Under the pieces are notes generated by a model. It was not told where the DNA came from, made no database searches, and saw nothing but the letters and a program-made list of their open reading frames with translations. A stretch of 64,000 nt of DNA from Proteles cristata cristata (Eukaryota > Chordata > Mammalia > Carnivora > Hyaenidae): NCBI GenBank assembly GCA_017311185.1, contig JAESUZ010000983.1:1-64000 (forward strand). The letters are read 5' to 3'. The translations under genes and the position numbers were made by a program. Each line of letters begins with the position of its first letter. The stretch's first letter is position 1. This document shows positions 35,401-49,800 of this stretch, in pieces.

Positions 35401-38400
35401 GTCGGACGCTTAAGCTTAACCGACTAAGCCACTCAGGCGCCCCAACTCAAGCTAATTTTAAATGAAGCTCTAAAATGTGTAAATAGGCACTGTTTCTTCG
35501 AGGAATCCTTTTGTATATGGTGTAACAGAAAGGGTCTAATTTCATTTGTTTGCATGTGAATGTCCAGATGATCCAAAAATTTACAATTCTTATTACTCTC
35601 TGACATTTTCTAGAGCTGCCCACCCCAACTAAAATAGAAACTCCATGAAAGTAGGGAACTTGTTTACCAAGTTGGTCACGTTTCCAAAAATTGTTGCTGT
35701 GTAACAATTATCCCAAAATTTAGCAGCTTGAAACAACCATTTTATTATGTTCGTAGATTCTTTTGGCTTGGAATTTGGGTAGGGCGCAGTGAGAATGGTT
35801 TATCTTTGTGACATCACATTTGATGTTTCAGCTGGGGGAGCCTCAGTGGTGGGGCCCTTATCATGTATGGCCATCTTTATGTACATGTGTGGCAGTTGAT
35901 GCTGACCATCTGCCAGGACTTCAATTGGGCCTGTTGATCAGACATTGTATTATGTGTCTTTCTGTATAAGCTGGCCTTCCTCAGAGCATAGTGTCTCCAG
36001 ATGGTTGGACTTCTTTTTTTTTTTTTTTAATTAAAAAATTTTTTTTTAACGTTTATTCAATTTTGAGAGAGAGAAAGAGACAGAGCAAGAGTGGGAAAGG
36101 GGCAGAGATAGAGTTGACACAGACTCTGAAGCAGGTTCCAGACTCTGAGCTGTCAGCACAGAGCCTGGCACTGGGCTCGAACTCACAAGCCACGAGATCA
36201 TGATGTGAGCTGAAGTCAGGCACTTAATGGACTGTGCCACCCAGGCGCCTTCAGGTGATTGAGCTTCTTACATAGCAGCTCAGGACACCAAAAGCTAGTG
36301 TTCCAGCACTAGGCAAAAACTGAATGCCTTTTCCTTCTAACCTCAGAAGTCGAGCAGTGTCCTGTCTGCTTTATTCTTTTAGTTAAAGTGAAACACTAGC
36401 GCTCTCATATTCAAGGGGTGACGATAGACTCTACCTCTATGGGAGGGTGTACAGGAGCATGTGGGATGGGAGATGTTGTTGTAGTCATCTTTGGAAAATA
36501 CAGTATGCCACAATTGTTGTCTGTAAAGTGCCAGGCTCATAATATGTGCCAATAAATATTTGTTGAGTGGGTACTAAGTACTATGGTAGATATTTTCACA
36601 TACATTTATCTCACATAATCTTTGTAACAGTGATGAGTGTTATCAACCTCTTGTAACAGTTGAGAAAATTGAGACTTAAATGTCCGGTCATATTTTTAAA
36701 TATTATCTATAAGGGAAGCATTTTAAGTATTGGTGAGGGGTGCCTGGGTGGCTCAATTGGCTAAGTGTCTGACTTCAGCTCAGGTTATGATCTCACAGTT
36801 TGTGAGTTCTAGCCCTGCATTGGGCTCTTTGCTCTCAGCACAGAGCCCACTTTGGATCCTCTCTTTGGCTCCCCTCTCTCTACCCCTCTCCCCTTGAGTG
36901 TGCACGGTCTCTCTCTCAGAAATAAAGAAAACATTAAAAAAGTATCATTTGTGGCACTAAGGGCAGTGACTAGACATGGATGTTATTATTTGCTTGGATT
37001 TGTTAAAAATTTTTTTAAACGTTTATTCATTTTTGAGAGACGGAGTACAAGTGGGGGAGGGACAGACAGAGAGGGAGGGAGACACAGAAACCGAAGCAGG
37101 CTCCAGGCTCTGAGTTTTCTGCACAGAGACAGCCTTACTTGGGGCTGAAATGCACGAATTCTGAGATCATGACCTGAGCTGAAGTCGGTTGCTTAACCGA
37201 CTGAGCCACCCAGGTGCGCTGGATTTCTTAAACAAGTATTTTTTAATTTCTTATTTTTAGCATTATTTTAGGCTATGTCATAGAACAGTAAACCTAACAG
37301 ATGAGCTCTTTCTCATCATTGATTTAAACAAGGTAATTTCAGGGACCCCTGAGTCACTCGGTTGAGCATCTGATTCTTGATTTCGGCTGAAGTCCTGATT
37401 GGTTCAGGGTTGTGGGATTGATCCTTATGTTGGCCTCTGTGCTGAGCATGGAACCTGCTTAAGATTATCTCTCAGGGGTGCCTGGGTGGCTTAGTCGGTT
37501 GAGCGTCCGACTTTCGCTTAGGTCATGATCTCGCGGTTCGTGAGTTCGAGCCCTGCGTCGGGCTCTGTGCTGACTGCCAGCTCAGAGCCTGGAACCTATT
37601 TCGGAGTCTGTCACTCCCTCTCTCTCTGACCCTCCCCTGCTCATGCTGTCTCTCTCTCTCCTTGAAATAAAAATAAAAAAATATTTAAAAAAAAAAAAAG
37701 ATTCTCTGTCTCTCAAATTAAAAAATAATAATAATTTAAAGTTGTAAAAATGCCGTGACGAATTAAAATAGGTTTGGGGAAGGCAGTATCGACTATATAC
37801 TGTACTCATTCTAGGGAAAATTAAAATAGGAAGGTATAGTTAAACATGTAGGAGGTGCATCATTGATATTTAAGAATATTTTGCATATTTTGTCAGTAAA
37901 GGTAAAATGGTGTAATGCAATTAGATACACATATCTTAGATACTTAAAAGATATACAGAAACTGTTGTTAGATTTGTAAAGATTTTATTTTTAAGTAATC
38001 TCTATATGCAACATGGGGTTCGAACTTACAACCCCAGGATCAAGAGTAACATGCTCTAGTGACTGAGCCAGCCAGATGCCCCTGGAAATTACTATTTTTT
38101 TCTTTTTTTTAAAGTTTATTTCTTTATTTAAAAAAAAAGTTTTTTTTTTTAATTTTTTTTAATTTATTTCTAGGAGAGAGAGAGAGACAGCGTGAGCAGG
38201 GGAGGGTCAGAGAGAGAGGGAGTCACAGACTGAAACAGGCTCCAGGCTCTGAGCTGGCAGGCAGCACAGAGCCTGACGCGGGGCTCAAACCCACGAACCG
38301 CGAGATCATGACCCAAGCGAAAGTCGGACGCTTAACCGACTAAGCCACCCAGGCGCCCCTCTTTATTTTGAGAGAGACAGAGACAGCGTGAGTTGGGGAC

Positions 38401-40819
38401 AGGCAGAGAGAGAGGGGGAGAGAATCCATGCTGTCAGCACAGAGCCCATCACTTGATTTCATGAACTGTGAGATCTTGACCTGAGCCAAGATCAAGAGTC
38501 AGACACTCAACTGACTGAGCCACCAGCCACCCCTGAATAGGGCACATTTTTGTCCTCAAGGAGCTTATAGTCTAGTGGGGATGGCAGATATATAACAAAG
38601 TAGTTAGAATACAGTGTGATAAGTGGTCTAACAGGTATGGCACAGGTTGTGTTAGAACTTGGAAGGCAGGAATACCCTGCTAGCCTGGTGGTGTTAGGGA
38701 AGGCTTCATATAGGAGGTGATAACTGAGCTGTTGTCTTGACAAGGGATTAGGTGGGTGTGGCCTGAGAAGAGCATTCTAGGCAGAAGGAAGGGTGTACAA
38801 AAGAGCAAGGGGAACTGCAGAATGTTTCCTAAGGCTGAAAATAGTGAGTGTGGGAGAATAGTGAGAGATACAGGGGCCAGAACAAGAAGGGTCTTACATG
38901 TCATTGCTAGAGTGTTGGAGTCGATTCGTAGGGGCTAGGAAAAGACAGGACTTTGGAACAAGGAATAATACTTCAGACAAGAGTATCCAATTGCCTTTCA
39001 ACATCACTTATTGACTAATAGGCACTTCAGATTAACATGCCCCCAAACTCCTGATTTTTCCCCCAACATCTGTTTTTACCCATGTCAGTGAATGAAACTT
39101 CATTCTTTGAGTTTCTTAGTCCAATAGTCTTTGACTCCTTTCTCTTATATCTCACAGTCAATCCACCGAAAATTCTGTTGTTTCTTCCTTTAAAATGTAC
39201 CCAGAATTCATCCATTAATTGCTGATATCCTCGTCTGAGCCCACTATCACCTCTAGTCAGGATTACTGCAGTAACCTCCTCTCTAGTCTCCCTGCTTCCC
39301 CCTCAACAATATATTCTCCACACAGCAGGGAGGAATCCTTCTAAAAGGTGAGATCCTGTTATTTCTGTTCTAAACCTTCTAATGACTTCCATGCTTAAAG
39401 TCCTACATAGGGTCATAAAGCCCTGCATGTCTGGCACTTGGCTCTCTCTTCCCTACCACTTTTCTTCCTCCACACTTGCCTGTTTTCTGTTCCTTGAACT
39501 TTATTTTAACTTACATTCTTGCCTCAGAGCCTTTACATTTGTGGTTTCTCTGCTTGGAACATTCCCCAAGATAACCACATTGGTGGTTCCCTTACTTCCT
39601 GAAGGGTTCTGGTATGAGGTCTTCCCTAATCACCTTATATGAAATCACAGAACTTTTCAGGCTATTTGTATTCTCCTTACCTTTATTATTATTTTTCATA
39701 ATAAATGAAAAATATGTCATACTGCCTGACATATATTTACTTATTTGCTTATTGTTTTTTCTACAGCATAAGGGTAGGAATTTTGACTCCTCTGTTCACT
39801 GCTCTGTCCCCTAGAAATAGAACATAAAGTAAAATATTGTTGGCCAGATGACTTGATTTGCATTTTTAAAGCTTCACCATGGTGGCCTTGTGGATAATGA
39901 ATGGGAAAGAGGTGGGGGAGAATTGACACTTGAAATAGTCCAGTTAAGGGATTTGGGGCATGAAGTCAAGAATTACTTGGGAGGAAGACCTAATGAGATC
40001 TGGTAACTCACTGGACAGGTAGAAGTGAAGGATAATGACCCCAGATTTCTGGCTTGGGTGGTTTGAGCAGATGACGTTGTTAGGAATAAATATAATCATG
40101 GGGTGAATTAAATAGACCAAAAGGAGAATATGTAGTTAGGTGACCAACCATGCTGGTGTGCCCAGGACTGTTTTAGCACTAAAAGTCCATGTCTCAGGAA
40201 ACCCCTCAAATCCAGGCACACCCAGATCATTGGTCATTCTAATTTATAGAGGGAATAGATAGCTGACAGCAGAACTCCAGCAGCATGGACTAGGAGGAGG
40301 TGGTCAAGTCTGTGCAGGAAATGGGGCCGGGGCAGTTAAAGGGGTAGCAGGAGACTCAGTGGGGCATGAGATCATGGAAGCTAAGAGAGCAGATGCTTCA
40401 AGAAGAGTGGTCAATAATGTATGTTGAGTTTCCCTTGGAACTTTTGAGTATTTAGCTATCCTTGGCAGAAGTATGACATATCAGAGACACAGTAAATGTT
40501 TCTTGAAATAAAAGACACAAATGCTATGCCCCTGTTGTTGTTTTTCTTAAACTATTTTGTTAAACTATAAGTTATTAAGGGGAGTCAACTTCTGATACTT
40601 GCTGGGACATAAGGATAAAAAGTAGTTTAGGGATGCTACTAAAAGCAGCATAGGGGCACCTGGGTAGCTCAGTTGGTTAATCATCTGACTTCAGCTCAGT
40701 TCATGATCTCACAGTTCATGAGTTAAGAGCCTCACATTGGTCTCTGTGCTGACAGCTCAGAGCCTGGAGCCCGCTTTGGATTCTGTGTCTCCCTCTCTCT
40801 CTTCCCCTCACCCACTCAG

Positions 40820-40860
<41 letters not shown>

Positions 40861-43800
40861 AATAAGTAAACATTAAAAATTTAAAAAAAATAAAAAGCAA
40901 TGTTATTTCTACATTGAGTGGCAATTTCAGGTTAATGAATATTCTGAATACTGGGCAGTGTGAGTAAGCTGTTACATTCTGCAATTCTGAAACAGCACTG
41001 AGTCTACGTGAACATAAAATTTGAATTTCAGAACTAGACACTTATATGGGGTGCCTGGATGGCTCAGTCGGTTAAGCGCCTTACTTTGGCTCAGGTCACG
41101 GTCTCACGGTCCATGGGTTTGAGCCCCGCATCGGGCTCTGTGCTGGCAGCTAAGAGCCTGGAGCCTGCTTCGGATTCTGTGTCTCCCCCTCACTGTGACC
41201 CTCCCCTGCTCATGCTGTCTCTCTCTCTCTCTCAGAAATAAATAAAACGTTAAAAAAAAAACAACAAAAAACTAGACGCTTATGATCATCTACATAGTGG
41301 CTCTTCCTGCTTTAGAGTAATCCCTCTGAGAATCTATTAACTCTGAACTGTCTCCCTCCAAAAAATGCATGTGTATTTTGCTTACAGTTTAGGGGATAGA
41401 AGGTTCTAGATGGTCACATGAATCCCAGGCTAAGAGAATCACTGATTTCCTCCTCATTTTATATCTCAGGGTTAAGAGGCCTAGAAAAATTAGCTTATCC
41501 GGGATAGTTAGTGACTGAACTTATTCTTGATTCTTTGTTGTATCCATTGTGTGTTGTTGTCATTCTGCCAACTCCAAGTTGACCCAATCTGTATGTCCTG
41601 TCTAAAGTCCATTTTTTAAAATTCTCTGTCCATGGGATGTATCAAAAATATTCTGTAAAAATGTAATGGACTATCAGATTTAATATATTTAACTTTTAAA
41701 TCATGAATTAAGAGTCAATAAGGTAAAAACTTACAAATGATGATTTGTGCCTCTTGTTTGGAACAGGATGCTGTACGATTATGTTGAAAGGAAGCGAAAG
41801 GAGAATTCAGGAGCCCAGCTGCATGTCACCTATTTAGTGTCTGGCAGCCTTATTCAGAATGGACATTCTGTAAGTTGTCAGAATCCTGTCATGAGCTGAA
41901 ATGTGTTTGAGCTATAAACCGTGTTATATAACATAACACAAGGGAAAAAAACAGGATTCAGTATTACGGAAATTTTACAAAGTAATTTCAAGATACTGAT
42001 TATTTTGGATTTTTGGACTAAACCTAAAACTGTGAGTTTGGGTAATATCTTGGCTGTGATGCAGAGACTGTATCATAATGATGCAGTTTTCCTAAGCAAC
42101 AAGACATTAGGAGACTGCTCTGTTATTCCTTTCTTCCTCTTAAAAGTATATTGAGGACAGTGGTGGTTAATTTTCATCCTGTTCAGATATTGAGCCACAA
42201 TTTGGGTGTTCAGAAAGTCCAGCTTTATTTTTTTAACTGAGTTTGATTTCGATTTGAAATTTTGAAAAATTTCATTTTGGTAGGCTTATGTCTGAGTGGC
42301 TGAGGGACAGAGGTGTTGGCAGGGGACTAAGCTAATTATGGTGCAGAGGCATAGGCCAGGAACACCTTTATTCTCCTGTATCTGTTTATAGTCCCATCTG
42401 GTATCTGGTCATTCATCAACACAGGTCACTGCTGTGCTTTCATCATCGAGAGCACAAAGTTTTCTCAGGTCTGCGACTTTCTTTTAGCTACTTCCATGTC
42501 TCTCTTGCAGGCTCAAGGATCATTCTATTACTCCCATGCCTGGATAGGGCCCCCATAAGCTCTGCTGAGATAAGTTGTTCCTTCTTTTGCACTAGACTGG
42601 TCCTTGGGAACTTTGATAATTTCTTCTCTGTGTCTTCCTCCCAAAAGTAAGGGATACCTCTTCTGTTCTCACTTCCTCAATCCTCTAATCTGAAAGTTCT
42701 TTTTGCTTCCACCACCACCACTACCAGCAGCAGCAGCAGCCCCATAGAACGTGGCCCAGGATTATATCTCCTGCTCAGAGATCCATTAATGTATAAGTTT
42801 TTCTCTTTCTTTTGACTTTCCCTTAGAGCCCTCAGTTCAGAAAAGACTGATTTATCAAAATATTGACTGGGGTTATCTTGTCGCAAGAGCCCCAAGCATG
42901 TGAAATTTAAAACTAGAATGCCAATTTAGTAGTTTATAAGGAGAAACAACTGCTATGGGATCAGATCCTTATATTCTGTGACCAGAATATTTTTTCCTTA
43001 TTGGTAAGCTGTTTGGCAAGCCAGATGATAACAAGGTGTTTAGAAGTGTAGACAGAATCAGATGTCATTATATATCAGAAACACGAAATTAAGCAGACCT
43101 GACTTATTTGCTTTCAGAAATAAACCTGCCACCAGAATCCTTTGCACACATAGCTTTAGAGTGGATACTGCCCACGTTTGCATCTGAATGTCTTCTTTCC
43201 TTTTGTTTTTAGGATTAACTAGCCTCCCCCTCACTTTTTTTTCTATAAGGCAAAGCCTTTTTATTTACTTATTATTTTTTTAAATGTTTGTTTATTTTTT
43301 GAGAAAGAGAGAGAGCATGCAGGGGAGGGGCAGAGAGAGAGGAAGCCATAGAATCTGAAGCAGGCTTCAGGCTCTGAGCTATCAGCACAGAGCCCAATGG
43401 GGGGCTTGAACCCACAAATTGCAAGAACAGGACCTGAGCCAGAGTCTAACTGACTGAGCTACCCAGGCGCCCTGCCCTCTCTCTTTCTTTAATTAGTCAT
43501 TGTCTTCAATCTAGTCATGTCAATTCTTTTTATTTTTTATTTATTTATTTTTATTTTAAAGGGCAGAGGGAGAGAGAATCTTAAGCAGGCTTCATGCTCA
43601 GCATGGAGCCTGACATAGGGCTTGGTCTCATGACCCTGGGATCATGACCTGAGCCGGATTCAAGAGTCAGACATTCAACTGACTGAGCCACCCAGGTGCC
43701 TCTAGTCATGTCAGTTCTTTACCTTAGAATCATTGTGTTCCTTTTTATTATTATTATTATTTTTAGTGTGTATCTATTTGTGAGACAGAGAGAGATACAG

Positions 43801-46800
43801 AGTGTGAGCAGAGGAGGGGCAGAGAGAGAGGGAGACACAGGGTTGGAAGCAGGCTCCAACCTCTGAGCTGTCAGCATAGAGTCTGATGCAGGGCTTGAAC
43901 TCCTAGACTGTGAGATCATGACCTGAGCTGAAGTCGGATGTTTAACCAACTGGGCCACCCAGGTGCCCACCCCTGTGTCCATCTTACAAGGAACCCACTG
44001 AACCCACTGAATCAGACTTCTACCCTAGTATGCGTTGTTTAGCATAAGCAAGTTGGCATTTCGACTGTGTTGTGTTTAAGCATTTTCAGTATCCCCTCTG
44101 GCAGCATTTAGCCACACTGAACTCTGGGCCATCCAGATTTTCTCCTGAAGGTACTCATTTTTGTTTGTAGGGCCTTACTTAGAAAGTTGCATAAGTTTGA
44201 GTGGTTAATTCCTAATGCTGCTTTTCTAATTAGCTCTGTAATTTTTTTGGTACAGTTTTATAAAACATAACATTTTTCAGAGTGACTTTTGTTTTTTTAT
44301 TTTTATTTTTTTAATGTTTGTTTATTTTACAGAGAGTGAAAGAGAGGACAAGTGAGGGAGGGGCAGAGAGAGGGAGACACAGAATCCGAAGCAGGCTCCA
44401 GGCTCTGAGCTGTCAGCACAGAGCCTGATGTGCGGCTCGAACCCATGAACCACAAGATCATGACCCGAGCTGAAGTTGGACACTTAACCAACTGAGCCAC
44501 TTAGACACCCTGACTTTTGTTTTTTTAAAGAGAAAATCCATTATGAAAACAATACTCCCAATTTAAAAATAAAAATGACACTTTTGAAAAAAAATTTACT
44601 TGATTTTATACTGCTGTTTTCCCTTAATGTTATGAATTTTGGTAGTTCCTAACATTATTCTTAAATATGTTAAAATATTAAAAAGTATTTGTTTTAGTCA
44701 AACATTCAAGATTTAGAAAAGCAAAACCATTTTTACTAATATGATTTCTGAAAACAGTTTCAGATTTCTTTGCAGTTCTTTTTTTCTGTAGAATATATCT
44801 TACTAGGGATGCACAATCAGCTAGTATTTTATTTTTTATATTTTTTTAAATGCTTATTTGTTTTGATAGAGAGCGCATGAGTGTGAACAGGGAAGTGGTG
44901 GAGAGAGAATCCCAAGCAAGCTTTGCACTGTCAGTGCGGAGCCTGAGGTGGGGCTTGATCTCACAAACCGTGAAATTATGACTTGAGCCAAATTAAGAGT
45001 AAGATGCTTAACTGACTGAGCCACCCAGGTGCCCCGATCAGCCTGTGTTTTAGAATCACTCGCAATAACTTCTCTCTGTGGATAAGCCACCAACTCAGTA
45101 TCTAGTTAAATTCAAATTTTTTCCTACTGTCAATTTTTAGGTTCCTTGCTTTTTCTTAGAGGTAACTATTTTAATAGATTTTGCTTCTCTTCCATTATTG
45201 TTGTATATATTTTTAATATATGCAAATATATATTCATATTACTCCCCCCCCTTTTTTTAAAAAAGAGAGCATGCAAGTGTTGGGGAGAGGGACAGAGGGA
45301 GACAGAAAGAATGTTAAGCAGGCTCCATGTTCAGTGTGCAGCCTGACATGGGGCTTTATTCCACAACCTTGGGATTACAACCTGCACTGAAATGAAGAGT
45401 TGGATGCTCAATTGACTTAGCCACTCAGGCACCCCTTCATTACTCCCTTTCTTAGGTAAAATTTTTCTTACTATACACACTGTTTTACACTTTGCTTTTT
45501 TACCTAATAGTAGATCCTGAACATTACTCCATAGAAGTCATAGAAATATTCCTTTTTTTTTTTTTTTTTTAAGTTCATTTTTTGATTTATTTACTTGAGT
45601 CATCTATACATCCAGTGTGGGGCTTGAACTCATGACCCGGAGACTCAGAGTCACATGCTCTTTCAACTGAGCCAGTCAGGCACCCCAAAATATTCCTCAT
45701 TCCTTATTACAGCCACCTGATGGCTACATTGATATGATTTAGTTTTTTCAGCAGTGCCATATTGATAGTATTTTGAGTCAATATATGGCCTTTACAAATA
45801 CTGCTTTAGTTGATCTGTGTTTTTTTATATTTTTGCCGCTTGTAAGATTGCATTTTTGAAGATTGTTAGAACGTGTATGTACTTTTGTTGGGTAATTGCC
45901 AAATACCTCTCCATTTTTCATTCCTACCAGTAATGTATGAGAGTTCCCTTTTCCATACAGTTCATGTTATCATGTGTTTCAGGTTCATTTGTGTTTCTTT
46001 TCCTGTGAACTGTCTTCATACCTCTTGCCTGTTCTAAAGGAGTTTCTTTTCTCTATTTTAGAAGCTATATATTAACCTTTTGTGATATGTGTTGCAGGTA
46101 TGTTTCCCACTGTATCATTTCTCTGTACTTGGTGCTTAAAGTTTATTTTTGTCATCTAAAAATTGTATACTTTTTAGTTTTTATAGGTTATTTAAATTAT
46201 TTCTTCTTATTATTTATAGTTGGGAAACCTTTACTCTATATCACTTTATAGTAGAATTTATCTGTTTATAGAAGAATTCACCCATATTTTCTATTAGTAT
46301 ATGCATGGTTTTATTCTTTACACTTAAATCTGCTTGACTTAGAATTCTAATCTGTGAGAGACAGATCAAATTTTTATTTGGTTCTATCTGATTATGTGTT
46401 AATTCTCATTACAAAACTTACTGAGAGTTTCTTTTACTCACACTATTTGAGATGCTGTGTTTGTTTCTTGTGTTTATTTTTCACCATCTTAAAATTTAGT
46501 TTTATTCAAAGGGGCGCCTGGGGTGGCTCAGTCAGTTAAGTGTCCAACTCTTGATTTCGGCTCAGGTCATGATCTCATAGTTCATGAAATAGAGCCCCAC
46601 CTTGGGCTGTGTGCTGACAGTGTGGAGCCTGTTTGGGATTCTCTCCCCCTCTCTCTGTCCCTCCTTGGCTTGTGCTGTCTCTCAAAAATAAATAAACTTA
46701 AAAAAATTTAGTTTTATTCTAATACACTAATATTAATGTATGCATGATATATTCATAAGTTTAGGAGCTCACAACATTTTTAGAAAGCACATAATGTTAA

Positions 46801-49800
46801 CATTCAAATAAGGCATTAAGAAAATTTTGTAAAGAATGAGATGTTTACTATAATCCTTCTTAAAAGCCTTGGTCAATTTTGTTTTTTTGTTTTTTAAATG
46901 TTTTTGAAAGGCAGAGATTGAGCTTGAGCGGGGGAGGGGCAGAGACAGAGGGAGAGACAGAATCTGAAGCAGCTTCAGGCTCTGAGCTGTCAGCACAGAG
47001 CCTGATGCAGGACTGGAGCCCACAAACTGTGAGATCATGACCGGAGCCAAAGTTGGATGCTTAACTGACTGAGCCACCCAGGCACCCCCAGCTTGGTCCA
47101 TTTTGAAAGATCAATATTGAAGTTTTAAGAATCAGAAGAAAGGAAAAAAGTTTTTTTCCTCCACAAAATACATAAGAACCACTGGTTGGCAATTGTATTT
47201 TGCGTACCAGGAATAAAATGGGCTACATTTTCAAAGGCAGTTAATAACAGCTTGTACAGGGACTTGTTTCATTTGATTTAGCACCAAGTACATTAAGAGT
47301 AAATGTGCCATTGAAGAGTCACATTTCTCTAGCTCTCCTGTTGTCCCATTCTTCCTATCAGGCCACAGGATGTAAGCAGGCATCCTTGTTATCCCACTAA
47401 GGAATCAAACCAGTTTCATTTTAATATGACAACTCAGATTATACTCGCTGATAGAGTTTCTTCCTGCCAAATAACAGTGGACATAACTATGGTAGTGAAT
47501 GCTAGCAGGTGTCAACTTCTTTGATTAGAAATAAACTCAGTTATTTTCTTGGTCTTTTTCAGCCTGTCATGTAAATCCTTTTAATTGCTGTAGCTGTTTA
47601 CAAATTATGATTGTTACATATATCAAGGGAATTTTCCTTAAGCATCTCAAGCATACCTGATCTATTTCTGTTTCCTTGTGCCATGGGTTTTCTTTATTTT
47701 TCTTTTTGTGATTAATTTGTTACTCACCAAGGCACATCTTACATTTTGACTACAAAGCAAACTAGCAAGTAAATCCTAAAAGCACAAACTTCTAAACTCA
47801 ATAATATTTGAAAACATAAGACTTAAATTACATTTTCTGTTGAAAATTCAACTTTGGTGTTTTTGCAAGAACTTCTATTTCTGATATAAATCACATCCCT
47901 CAGTGCACATGTATTTTCAAAAGAAAGTCTTAGGAAAATAAACTTTTTTATGTGCTAATTAATACATTTTTATAGTAAATCAAAAATTATGAGTAAACTG
48001 AAGGTATGTTTAACAACAAAATAAATTCAGCATATATGGCTAGTTTATAAGTGTCTTAGTGTAAAGGTAGCAGTGAATTTGCATCCTGCAACTAATGTGT
48101 AAGGTGTAAGCCCAATTGTTTTTGTCTTGGAATTTTATAGACCTACTATCTAACGAAGCCGTATACCACAGTGCTAAAGATGCCTTTTTTTTTTTTTTGC
48201 TTCAGTCTACGCAAAGGCCTGTAAGATAACTTTCCCCAAACGACGTGGATTTTTTTTTTGTTGTTTCTTTTCCGTAAAGTAAGGAAACTTTATCAACCAC
48301 TTACTCTTCTGAACAAACATTAGGTTACTACCAATTGCTTTTTTAATTTGCTCTAAAAGGTTTTTTTTTTAGGGGCACCTGGGTGTCTTAGTTAAATATC
48401 CAACTCTTGATTTCGGTTCAGGTCATGATCTCATGGTTTGTGGGTTCAAGCCTCACTTCTGGCTCTGTGCTGACAGTGTAGAGCCTGCCTGGTTATCCTC
48501 TCTCTCTGCCACTCCCCAGTTCATGCACGGGTGCTTTGTCTCTCTCTCTTAGAAATAAACTTAAAAATATTTTTTTAAATAAAATTTTTTAAGTGTAAAC
48601 ATCTCTGATGTTTTTCAGTTGCACACCCATAGATTACTGGATAGAACACACTAGATAATTTCAAAAGATGAATCTTCATATCTCACTCATTTGACACATC
48701 CTTAATTTCCAGATAAAATCATGAAATGAAACTAGTAGAATTCTCAAACGATTCATAGGACTAGTAGAATTCTCAAACAGTTCATAGCCAGTCTTAGGAC
48801 AAGTAGCTTCTCAGTGCATGGATGAGGAGCTTATGCTTATCTTACTAGGTAAATGCAGGTTTCCTCATCAAGTAACTCATGCTTTCTGCTTCATTTGTGG
48901 AACTTTTGTAGGAGAGCATATACATAGGGCCAGATCTTATCAGCTTTTGTTGTGGAAAATGTAGCCTATACCCCTTTTGTCTGGTAGGTAATATTCTAGG
49001 ACCAGTTCTGTTTGAGCTTTGTAAAGCCTTCACTCTCTTGAGAACCATTTCTCTTCTATTATTCTCACACTGGATCATAGGTCCTCCAGTCAGATCACTG
49101 CAGCTCATAGTTTTGGGAGGGATGAATTTGATGTTGTAGACCTGGCGGCTAGGTGGATGAATTTAGCAAGGAGTGAGGTGTTGCTTAATGACCTCAAAGG
49201 GCATGTCCAGATTAATCACCATATCTACCTGATATATGATCCAGGGCGTCTGCTTGTGGAAGTGTCCTTGGAAAACTATCCATTACCCAGCTATGTTAGG
49301 TGAGATTTTTCAGCTCACACAGGGCCAAGCGGAGTCATGACATTATCTGAGATGAGCTTCTCTTGTTTAGTGAAAGGCTTGGATAACCAATTTCTTTACC
49401 CTAAGCCCATTGTCTTAGAGTGGGTCCCTGCTGGAGAGGGGCTTCTGCTCAAGGTATTTGGTGATGAACTTGTGCGAGCTCGGTGTCTCCATGATCACTG
49501 CTTTCAGTAGGCCCGGGCCACACGGATAGGGGGCTTTGGCCTGGCTGTGCACTCACCCTGTTCTGTGGTTTGGAACTTATGGGCTGGCAACACTGTGAGC
49601 TGAGGGCTGCCATTTGTTTGGTTTCATTGTATTGCTGATATATATATTCTATCACCTTCCTTAACCGGATAAACAAGTTAAAAAATAACTCTGACTTTAT
49701 TAAACTGTAACAGATTTTTATGGTTACCTAATGTTCATAATTTCACATCCAAGTGCAAATGAATTATCAGCAAAGAAACTTTAAAATTGAAAGTTGTAGT

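Noticed and set aside
33165..36250. Regularly spaced similar sequences suggesting a CRISPR-like or satellite array
   Set aside because: The repeated words are independent SINE insertions on both strands, with different ages and individual target duplications.
49449..49676. 75-codon minus-strand open frame as a separate small gene
   Set aside because: Its 3' half runs into the AK3 pseudogene P-loop region in a different frame; the rest is unassigned flank.
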